Position numbers and translations under genes: made by a program
Notes under the pieces: generated by a model
Database searches by the model: none
Seen by the model: only the letters and a program-made list of their open reading frames with translations
What the model was told of the DNA's origin: nothing
In this document: one piece after another, positions 1-5,308 of the stretch
Position numbering within the stretch: the stretch's first letter is position 1
Layout of the letters: every line of letters begins with the position of its first letter
DNA from: Bacteroidales bacterium
GTDB taxonomy: Bacteria > Bacteroidota > Bacteroidia > Bacteroidales > UBA4181
Direction: 5' to 3'
NCBI GenBank assembly: GCA_031287245.1
Contig: JAITTD010000325.1
Location: 1 to 8,884, forward strand
Length of the DNA stretch: 8,884 bases

Positions 1-1
1 G

Positions 2-391
2 GAGGTTCGCGGATGCAACTCTTACGGATGTAGCAGTTGGAAATATGTGGCTTACCTGAGTCCATGCCCTTCGTACTATTCTTTTGCAGCCAGTCCCAAT
101 CCGGTTAATTCGACACTGAGCGTGGAAATTTTCAGAGAGGAGGAAGCAATTGTTGCAGAGTTGCAGACTGCCACGGTCAGTAAGACCGCAAAAAAGGCGA
201 TTGCGAAAACTCCGGAGTTTGAGATAAAATTGTTTACGCTGCTGGGAGGCAATTTAGTCTATCGAACTGCTTCAGCCTCCGGCGCCGTGTCGCTTGATGT
301 TTCCCGCCTGCCTTCCGGCGTATATATCCTGCAGATACACGATGGCTCGGACCAACCGCCACAAACCCGCCGTATCACCGTTTCCCACTGA
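2..391 (+). CDS. C-terminal end of a secreted protein with type A T9SS sorting domain (5' partial)
   Basis: The reading frame is open from base 2 through the left edge to a TGA at 389-391, so this is the 3' end of a longer gene; the GTG at 47 is internal. The first visible residues (EVRGCNSYGCSSWKYV) resemble the last strand of a Fn3/PKD-like repeat common in large Bacteroidota surface proteins. Then comes a typical Por secretion-system (type IX) C-terminal sorting domain: an SPNPVNSTLSVEI opening, an acidic/Lys-rich variable stretch, FEIKLFTLLGGNLVYR, LDVSRLPSGVYILQI and a basic end RRITVSH. By family knowledge, this domain directs a Sec-exported protein through the T9SS, where it is cleaved and the cargo is released or attached to the surface. 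The catalytic or binding part lies outside the window, so the cargo's function cannot be told. The gene is followed by its own terminator and converges on the higBA operon. Confidence 0.85.
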   Translation, partial: EVRGCNSYGCSSWKYVAYLSPCPSYYSFAASPNPVNSTLSVEIFREEEAIVAELQTATVSKTAKKAIAKTPEFEIKLFTLLGGNLVYRTASASGAVSLDVSRLPSGVYILQIHDGSDQPPQTRRITVSH

Positions 392-435
392 TGGTTTCGG
401 GTTTGTAACATCTGTACCTTAATTTGTTCATTTGT

Positions 436-468
436 AGAGAGAGGCGCTTTCGGGTGCCTCTCTCTTTT
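436..468 (+). terminator. Rho-independent terminator after the T9SS cargo gene
   Basis: A 12-bp stem is formed by 436-447 (A GAGAGAGGC GC) pairing with 454-465, including one G-T pair, around a 6-nt loop (TTTCGG), and is followed by TTTT at 465-468. It starts 45 nt after the TGA of the T9SS gene. On the minus strand there is no good U-tract after the hairpin, so it would end higBA transcription only weakly, although the hairpin lies just past the higA stop. Confidence 0.85.
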
Positions 469-475
469 AATCTGT

Positions 476-874
476 CTAAACCATTTGATGATTATGCCGA
501 CAGGTCGTACGGCAAACGCCCAATATGACATTGGCACTGATATTCAATAATTCGCACATTTTTTTGGCAATTCTTAACGAAGGCTCTTTTCCGGATAGAT
601 ACTCGCTGATACGGGAAGGACTTACATCAAGTATTTCTGCCAATTGTACTTGATTGATACCCATTTCGTACATACGAAGTTTGAGCATCTCTGCTAAGGT
701 TGGCGTAGAAATCGGATAATGTACTTTTTCGTATTCCTCTATTATTTCAGAAAGAAATTCAAGTTCAAGAGATTGCGGAATTTGATTGTAGTTTTCATCG
801 GTAACTGTTTCCAACAACTCATCCATTCGTCTTTTGATGATATTATACTCTTTTTCATTGGTTATCTTTTTCAT
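476..874 (-). CDS. higA: HigA-family antitoxin (XRE helix-turn-helix)
   Basis: This 132-residue protein is the antitoxin of a type II toxin-antitoxin pair. By family knowledge, it binds and neutralises the HigB toxin and represses the shared promoter through its helix-turn-helix. The N-terminal ~55 residues are charged and helical (MKKITNEKEYNIIKRRMDELL). An XRE-type HTH covers about residues 60-118 (TPTLAEMLKLRMYEMGINQ, then VQLAEILDVSPSRISEYLSGK, then LRIAKKMCELLNIS), matching the HigA/YgjM layout. The ATG at 872-874 was chosen because it begins 10 nt after the toxin stop; the longer frame up to 964 would run deep into the toxin gene. An odd feature is a 12-residue tail after ILGV, CRTTCRHNHQMV, with Cys121, Cys125, His127 and His129 closely spaced. 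The gene is AT-rich like its partner, unlike the genes around it. The TA antitoxin assignment is strong; the exact subfamily less so. Confidence 0.9.
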   Translation of the reverse strand: MKKITNEKEYNIIKRRMDELLETVTDENYNQIPQSLELEFLSEIIEEYEKVHYPISTPTLAEMLKLRMYEMGINQVQLAEILDVSPSRISEYLSGKEPSLRIAKKMCELLNISANVILGVCRTTCRHNHQMV

Positions 875-884
875 ACATAATATA

Positions 885-1181
885 TTATAAAATAGAACAA
901 TCTTTAATTTTACTGTATTCATCATGTGTTCCAATAAATCGGATATATACAAACTTTGGAACAAATAATACTATTGCCACTAAACGATAATTATTGCCTT
1001 TAATGTTAAAAACATAACGCTTATTACCCACATTATCAGCCGAGTGAAAAGTGTTTTTCACATCTGCAAAATTGATCCAATTAGCATCTTTTGTTTTGTC
1101 AAACCACTCTTCCAATGCACTTTTTGCATCGGGATGTTTGTTCACATATTCAGCCAATGTTTTATACACAAAAATTCTCAT
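885..1181 (-). CDS. higB: HigB-family toxin (RelE-like mRNA interferase)
   Basis: This 98-residue protein is the toxin of the pair. By family knowledge, HigB toxins are RelE-fold, ribosome-dependent endoribonucleases that cut mRNA during translation and slow growth when the antitoxin is lost. It reads like the HigB_toxin family (PF09907, E. coli HigB/YgjN type): MRIFVYKTLAEYVNKHPDAK, then W35 and FADVKNTFHSAD (38-49), the core RYVFNIKGNNYRLVAIV (55-71), and VYIRFIGTHDEYSKI (78-92) including His86. The ATG at 1179-1181 fits the family length and sits about 20 nt downstream of a good -7 box; the longer frame to 1229 would start upstream of that promoter. Toxin before antitoxin, with a 10-nt gap, is the usual higBA order. 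Composition is AT-rich: 16 G+C of 60 bases at 901-960 against 28 of 60 at 1921-1980 in hemW, which suggests acquisition by transfer. The gene appears intact. Confidence 0.9.
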   Translation of the reverse strand: MRIFVYKTLAEYVNKHPDAKSALEEWFDKTKDANWINFADVKNTFHSADNVGNKRYVFNIKGNNYRLVAIVLFVPKFVYIRFIGTHDEYSKIKDCSIL

Positions 1182-1187
1182 CTGCAA

Positions 1188-1204
1188 CGCAATTTTGCGC
1201 AAAG
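1188..1204. promoter_or_regulatory. Candidate HigA operator: nested inverted repeats over the higBA -7 region
   Basis: Two overlapping palindromic elements lie here: CGCAA-TT-TTGCG at 1188-1199 and TTTGCGCAAA at 1194-1203. They overlap the -7 box and the likely transcription start. HigA-type antitoxins are known to repress their own promoter through short inverted repeats, so the position is right for an operator. This is inferred from symmetry and location only. Confidence 0.45.
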
Positions 1205-1230
1205 GTACATATTCAATTCCTGAATACAAA
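1200..1230 (-). promoter_or_regulatory. Bacteroidota-type promoter of higBA
   Basis: Read on the minus strand, a TTTG -33 box (complement of 1227-1230) and a perfect TAnnTTTG -7 box (TACCTTTG, complement of 1200-1207) are separated by exactly 19 bp, the spacing known for the Bacteroidota housekeeping sigma factor. Transcription should begin near 1193, giving a leader of only about 12 nt before the higB ATG at 1181. Confidence 0.75.
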
Positions 1231-1270
1231 ATTTATTTCCAAAAAACGAATAAATAAATCTATTTAACGG

Positions 1271-2422
1271 CTATACCTCAAACAAATCCGATGCAATCCT
1301 GTCTGCAATCAGTTTGCCTTTGCGTGTAAGTGTGTAGGTTCCATTGTTTTCTTTCATAAACTCATGTTGGATGTAGCCGGATGCACGATGTACAAAGGTA
1401 TCGGCAATGGTTTGGCTCCACTTTTCGCGTATTTGGCTGATTTCTACTCCCCATTGGGTACGCAATCCTGTCAATATGAAGTCATTAAACGCTTCGGAGG
1501 GGGACAATATTTCGCGTTCAAACCATTCCTCCGTTTCAGGGTTGTCCATCAGCGCGATGTAGCGGTGGTTGTTGCTTACGTTCCATTGTCGCGATGCGCC
1601 ATTGCAGGAATGTGCCGACGGTCCGATGCCGATGTAGGGTATCCCGCGCCAGTAGGCGGTGTTATGGCGCGAATAGCAGCCCGGTCGAGCGAAATTTGAT
1701 ATTTCGTAATGTTCGTAACCGGCTTTTTCGCAGGCGTCTGTCAGCAGTTCAAACTGTGCGGCGCTGTCTTCTTCTGCAACGGAAAAATCAGCGCCTTTTC
1801 GCTGCCGCACGCCAAATACGGTCTGCGGCTCAATGGTCAGATGATAGGCTGACAGATGCGGAACGTTCAACGCCAGCGCCTTGTCGAGGTTGTGTTGCCA
1901 GCGTTGCAGATTCATGGACGGCAATCCGTAAATCAGGTCCATGTTGATGTTGTCAAAACCTTTGCGTTGAGCGCGTTCCACAGCCTGCCACGCTTCCTGT
2001 GCGGTATGTCTGCGGTTCATCAGGCGCAAATCTTCGTCGCAGAACGATTGTACGCCGATGCTCAGCCGGTTGAAGCCTAAATTGCGCAAAGCGGAAAGGT
2101 AATTTTCCGTCAGGTCGTCGGGATTGGCTTCCAAGGTGATTTCCGCAGTAGGAGAGGGGATGCAGAATTCTTGCACCCCTTTCAAAAGCATGGATAATTC
2201 GGCAATGGAAAGCAGCGATGGCGTTCCTCCGCCGAAATAAAGCGTATCAATGGGGATTTTGCCGCTTTCGCCATTCAGTCGCAAATAATCCTTGCGATAT
2301 GCCATTTCTTTCAGCATGGCTTTCAGCATAGCGGATTGGTCCTTCATTGCCACCCGAAAATGAAAATCGCAATAGAAGCAAACTTGCTTGCAATAAGGAA
2401 TATGGATGTAAAAGGCTGCCAT
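1271..2422 (-). CDS. hemW: Radical-SAM heme chaperone HemW
   Basis: This 383-residue protein belongs to the HemW family (formerly annotated as oxygen-independent coproporphyrinogen III oxidase-like). It is understood to bind heme and deliver it to respiratory targets, not to make porphyrin. Near the N-terminus, YIHIPYCKQVCFYCDF carries the CX3CX2C iron-sulfur ligands (Cys11, Cys15, Cys18). The residue after the third Cys is Asp, as in HemW, where true HemN has a CGC ending. A SAM-binding FGGGTPS (63-69), LEANPDD (97-103), SIGVQSF (121-127) and MDLIYGLP (161-168) complete the radical-SAM core. HNTAYW (253-258) fits the HNxxYW motif tied to heme binding in HemW, followed by YIGIGPSAHS and a HemN_C-like winged domain. 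Length is normal. The ATG at 2420-2422 was chosen over an upstream Met at 2479 because the family begins just before the FYIHIP motif and because the promoter lies between the two. It is a single gene, intact, expressed from its own promoter. Confidence 0.93.
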   Translation of the reverse strand: MAAFYIHIPYCKQVCFYCDFHFRVAMKDQSAMLKAMLKEMAYRKDYLRLNGESGKIPIDTLYFGGGTPSLLSIAELSMLLKGVQEFCIPSPTAEITLEANPDDLTENYLSALRNLGFNRLSIGVQSFCDEDLRLMNRRHTAQEAWQAVERAQRKGFDNINMDLIYGLPSMNLQRWQHNLDKALALNVPHLSAYHLTIEPQTVFGVRQRKGADFSVAEEDSAAQFELLTDACEKAGYEHYEISNFARPGCYSRHNTAYWRGIPYIGIGPSAHSCNGASRQWNVSNNHRYIALMDNPETEEWFEREILSPSEAFNDFILTGLRTQWGVEISQIREKWSQTIADTFVHRASGYIQHEFMKENNGTYTLTRKGKLIADRIASDLFEV

Positions 2423-2439
2423 CAGGGTATTTAATGCGC

Positions 2440-2470
2440 CAAAATTAGTGATTTTTTTCTTTTTATGAAA
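2440..2470 (-). promoter_or_regulatory. Bacteroidota-type promoter of hemW
   Basis: On the minus strand, a perfect TAnnTTTG -7 box (TAATTTTG, complement of 2440-2447) lies 19 bp from a TTTC -33 box (complement of 2467-2470), one base off TTTG. The start of transcription would be near 2433, about 10 nt before the hemW ATG. This excludes the longer in-frame start at 2479, which would be upstream of the transcript. Confidence 0.65.
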
Positions 2471-2510
2471 GATCTTCAAAAAAAGAGTTAGTAGCCTCGA
2501 TTATATTGTG

Positions 2511-2577
2511 AAACCTCTACGAGGGTTTGGAGGATGCCTGTATCATTTTTCTATTGATATGTATCCCCTAACGGGGA
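2511..2577. repeat. Pair of short REP-like hairpins upstream of hemW
   Basis: Two small stem-loops lie about 50 bp apart. The first is AAACCTC-TAC-GAGGGTTT at 2511-2528 (a seven-pair stem with one bulged G). The second is TCCCC-TAAC-GGGGA at 2564-2577 (five GC-rich pairs). Both have a TAC/TAAC loop, and neither is followed by a U-tract, so they are not terminators. Such paired short hairpins resemble REP-type extragenic palindromes; whether these recur elsewhere in the genome cannot be seen here. Confidence 0.35.
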
Positions 2578-2615
2578 ATGTTCGCTTGTCCGTAGAACCC
2601 CAAAGAAACGCACAA

Positions 2616-2675
2616 ACGGATAAACGAGTGAACGGTTTCTCCGTTCATCCGTTCATCCGTTTCTCCGTTCATCCG
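2616..2675. repeat. Octamer repeat forming a 20-bp imperfect hairpin
   Basis: Five direct 8-nt units run from 2636 to 2675: TTTCTCCG, TTCATCCG, TTCATCCG, TTTCTCCG, TTCATCCG. Just before them, 2617-2635 holds the same octamer in reverse orientation (CGGATAAA, CGAGTGAA, CGG). As a result 2616-2635 can pair with 2641-2660 at 17 of 20 positions around the 5-nt loop TTTCT. It lies only 6 nt beyond the susCD operon terminator. It holds no reading frame worth calling. Possible roles are transcript 3'-end protection or an expanded simple repeat; nothing here decides between them. Confidence 0.75.
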
Positions 2676-2681
2676 TGAATA

Positions 2682-2716
2682 AAAAAGAGACTGCCTTTTT
2701 GGGGCAGTCTCTTTTT
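2682..2716 (-). terminator. Rho-independent terminator of the SusCD operon
   Basis: A 14-bp perfect stem pairs 2682-2695 (AAAAAGAGACTGCC) with 2703-2716 around a 7-nt loop. On the minus strand it is followed by a T-run (complement of the A-tract 2681-2686), and it begins 3 nt after the stop codon of the DUF3823 gene. The other strand also ends in TTTTT, so the element is structurally bidirectional, but no plus-strand gene runs into it. Confidence 0.9.
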
Positions 2717-2719
2717 CAT

Positions 2720-3436
2720 TCAAAATGCGATTTCTTTCACTTCCGTCAGGTTGTAACGTCCGCCGCTTTCATTGCAGCAGACGCCTACGCGGATCCAGTA
2801 TTTCCCCGATTTGTAATTGTTTCGCGTGGCTGTAATGGTTTGTCCCAAATCGGCGTCGGTCAGCGATATTGCTGCTATCTCGTCATCGCCTATCTTGATA
2901 TTGCTGTACTTGGAATCAAAATAGTTGATGCCAACTAAGGGCGTCTGGTCGGTGGCAAAAATACGGTAATCTTTGATGGTACCCGCATTTTTACTCACTT
3001 TGAACGTCACCGTTACTTCATCGCTGCCGGATTTTACAACGTTGAAATCCGTGATAGTAACGTATGGCGTTACTGTGAAATCCAGCGTTGCCGTCTGACC
3101 TGATTTGAGATCCACTTCTTGCGGAGCGGGCGGCACGAAGGGTCCGTTTACCAGCGAGATCCGGTAATGACCGGGGAACATTTTGGTGTTTTTGTACGTC
3201 CCGTCTGCTTTTCCCCAGAAATGTTCCTGTCGGGGATTGTCGCTCCAACTGAGTTCTTCGTTTCGTACCTGAAAACCATTCGGTTGTTCCGTGATCAGCG
3301 GATTTCCGGTAATGGCATCCTTCACCGTGCCTGACAGCGCGGCGTCGGGAACAGCATAATCATCCACTCCGCAGGATACCAATAGAGTACTTGCTGCAAT
3401 GGTCAACAGACCTGTAATATAATGTATTGTTTTCAT
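2720..3436 (-). CDS. DUF3823-type surface lipoprotein, third gene of the SusCD operon
   Basis: The 238-residue product starts with a lipoprotein signal peptide (KTIHYITGLLTIAASTLLVSC, lipidated Cys at 22), and acidic residues follow (GVDDYAVPD), as often seen on surface-exported Bacteroidota lipoproteins. The first half (about 33-124) resembles a carboxypeptidase-regulatory-like beta-sandwich with the DUF3823 (PF12866) signature region LSGTVKDAITGNPLITEQPNG, then GTYKNTKMFPGHYRISLVNGPF and a TATLDFTVTPY end. The second half (about 128-238) looks like another Ig/Fn3-like beta domain, with ITDFNVV, VTVTFKVSKN and GKYWIRVGVCC. No catalytic motif is visible. Starting 16 nt after the SusD-like gene and ending at the operon terminator, it is almost certainly co-expressed with the transporter, so an accessory ligand-binding role at the cell surface is the reasonable inference; the ligand is unknown. 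The family assignment is from pattern recognition. Confidence 0.8.
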   Translation of the reverse strand: MKTIHYITGLLTIAASTLLVSCGVDDYAVPDAALSGTVKDAITGNPLITEQPNGFQVRNEELSWSDNPRQEHFWGKADGTYKNTKMFPGHYRISLVNGPFVPPAPQEVDLKSGQTATLDFTVTPYVTITDFNVVKSGSDEVTVTFKVSKNAGTIKDYRIFATDQTPLVGINYFDSKYSNIKIGDDEIAAISLTDADLGQTITATRNNYKSGKYWIRVGVCCNESGGRYNLTEVKEIAF

Positions 3437-3452
3437 ATCATCAATTTTTTAA

Positions 3453-5300
3453 TTAATTATTTGGATTCGGCTTGAGCAGTTTATTCCTGTCAATCGCTGC
3501 AGTGGGTATCGGATTATAATACCACAACGGGTCAAACGCGGCATAATTCGCTCTTTCGTCTTCCGTTTTGTAGAGAAAATATTTTCCCTCGTCCCACACA
3601 TAAACAGGCCAAAGCACATGTCTGCGACCTCCTGTTTGTTCCTGAGCGGCGATACGCCAACGGCGGAAATCCCAATAGGTTTTGTCCTCATCGTAAAATT
3701 CGAGGCGGCGTTCGTTGCGAACATCTGCCAGCGTCAGCGAAGCGGCGGTGAAGCGTTTGTTGGAACCTGCCCTTTCCCGTATCTGGTTCACACAGGCGAC
3801 GGCTTCATCCAGATGCTGCCCCAATTCTACTGCGGCTTCTGCTTTCGTCAATAACATTTCGGCATAGCGCATTTCGATATAGGGCGTTAAGCATCCCGTA
3901 GCGTTCCAGTCTGTTGACTTTTTAGTGGGGCATAACCACTTGCGAACGAGAAATCCGGTAGAAGTGCCTCGTGAGAAGCCTATACCGCTTTTGCCCTGTA
4001 TGTACATGTTATTGTACCTTTCCGTTTGCGTTGTTGGCTCAACGGCGGAAATCAGCAAACTGCCGTCGGTCACATTTGCCGGCGTTTTTCCTGCCGGAAG
4101 AATCCCTTTGCGGATTTCAATTTCTTCGCCGCAATAGACGGACATCGGCAGAATGACGCTACCTTTGGCACGCGGTTCCAGATTGGCGAATGCCTCCAGC
4201 GGACTGTCGTAGTAAACCGGAGAGGAGGGAGTTCCAATCAGCGGGTCAATGTTGAACTTGTTTCCGTTCACATCTTCAAAGAACTCAATCATTTCGAGGT
4301 AGGGCTGCGAATCGCTTGCATACGAACTTGCCATTTGGTAAGGCTCGTTGTTACCGGCATAACTGTTGTTGTGAGTCTGCACAAACGAGCGGGCAAACAT
4401 GGATTCTACGGGTAAGGTGACGCCATCGGCGCCTCCGCCAAAGATATTGGCAAAGTTTTCCGCTTTATCTGCATCTGCATTGTACAGTGCATAACCGCCA
4501 TGTTTGGTGGTATCAGCCGCCGCGTAAGCCATTTGGAAATAGCCGGCAGCCAGTGAGGAAGGAATGCCCAAAAGACCGCCCTCATGGTCTTCCGTTCCAT
4601 ATTTGGCAATAGAGCCGGCATACAAAGCCACACGCGCTTTCAGCCCGTATGCAATGTAGCGGTTGGCGCGTCCTGCTGCCAGAACGCTTCCGTCGGATTT
4701 CTCCGGAAGCAGGCGGATGGCTTTGTCCAAATCTTTCAGGATAAAGTCATAAATCTCTACTTCTTTACTGCGCGGTAAAGTCAATTCTTCCGGCGTTTGT
4801 GCCGGATAGTTCAGCGTGCGGTCAACGAGCGGTACGCCGCCGTAGCGTTTCACCAGATTGAAGTAGTAGAATGCCCGCAGGAAATAGGCTTCGCCTTTGT
4901 AGGCGTCGGCTTTTTCCGGTGCAAAAGAAGCCGCATAAGCAGGAAACTGTTCAATAAAGACATTGATATCCCGGATTCTGTCATACGGTTCAAACAAGTT
5001 TAAATCGGTATTATACTTCCAAAGCCCGTTCATATCCTTATCCATTGTCGTAGTGCCTTTACCGGTCTGATACCCCGTATAATAATCGGAGTTTCTGCCG
5101 CCGGAGGTGTTGTCAATGCCTCCCAGGTTCCACATCGGCAGGGCGCCGTAGATATTAGCCATGTAGATTCCTACACCCTGTTCGGTGCTCAACAAATCGT
5201 CGGTTCCGACAATGTTCAGCGGCGGCACGTCCAAATCGTTACAGGAAAAAGCAACGATGGCAGTGCAACTTATTAAAAATAATTTTATTTTATTCATCAT
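3453..5300 (-). CDS. SusD/RagB-family nutrient-binding outer-membrane lipoprotein
   Basis: This 615-residue protein is the substrate-capturing partner of the SusC-like transporter. In the known systems, SusD sits as a hinged lid on the extracellular face of the barrel. The signal peptide MMNKIKLFLISCTAIVAFSC has a lipobox with the lipidated Cys at 20. SusD hallmarks are clear: FEPYDRIRDINVFIEQF (103-119), KGEAYFLRAFYYFNLVKRYG (135-154, TPR-type helices), YIEMRYAEMLLTKAEAA (474-490), VRNERRLEFYDEDKTYWDFR (527-546) and the C-terminal NPIPTAAIDRNKLLKPNPN. It carries both the SusD-like N-terminal and the SusD_RagB C-terminal domain. It is longer than many family members, with extended loops around 290-450. 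Two adjacent ATGs (5298-5300 and 5295-5297) are possible starts. It lies 8 nt after the SusC-like stop codon. The substrate (glycan, glycoprotein or peptide) cannot be deduced because no degradative enzyme is adjacent. Confidence 0.95.
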   Translation of the reverse strand: MMNKIKLFLISCTAIVAFSCNDLDVPPLNIVGTDDLLSTEQGVGIYMANIYGALPMWNLGGIDNTSGGRNSDYYTGYQTGKGTTTMDKDMNGLWKYNTDLNLFEPYDRIRDINVFIEQFPAYAASFAPEKADAYKGEAYFLRAFYYFNLVKRYGGVPLVDRTLNYPAQTPEELTLPRSKEVEIYDFILKDLDKAIRLLPEKSDGSVLAAGRANRYIAYGLKARVALYAGSIAKYGTEDHEGGLLGIPSSLAAGYFQMAYAAADTTKHGGYALYNADADKAENFANIFGGGADGVTLPVESMFARSFVQTHNNSYAGNNEPYQMASSYASDSQPYLEMIEFFEDVNGNKFNIDPLIGTPSSPVYYDSPLEAFANLEPRAKGSVILPMSVYCGEEIEIRKGILPAGKTPANVTDGSLLISAVEPTTQTERYNNMYIQGKSGIGFSRGTSTGFLVRKWLCPTKKSTDWNATGCLTPYIEMRYAEMLLTKAEAAVELGQHLDEAVACVNQIRERAGSNKRFTAASLTLADVRNERRLEFYDEDKTYWDFRRWRIAAQEQTGGRRHVLWPVYVWDEGKYFLYKTEDERANYAAFDPLWYYNPIPTAAIDRNKLLKPNPNN

Positions 5301-5308
5301 GCTATGTA

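Noticed and set aside
259..537. Minus-strand reading frame across the T9SS gene end and terminator
   Set aside because: It is antisense to the sorting domain and crosses the terminator hairpin and the higA end; no family features.
875..964. Longer start for the HigA antitoxin
   Set aside because: It would overlap 80 bases of the higB coding region and adds a sequence unlike the family; the ATG at 874 gives the usual length and spacing.
1231..1259. Possible hemW terminator (ATTTATTT / AAATAAAT, 8-bp stem)
   Set aside because: The stem is all A/T with a 13-nt loop, and it abuts the higBA -33 box; too weak to call as a terminator, so hemW read-through into higBA remains possible.
1594..1947. 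Plus-strand reading frames opposite hemW
   Set aside because: Arg-rich, low-complexity translations antisense to an intact conserved gene; no start context or family match.
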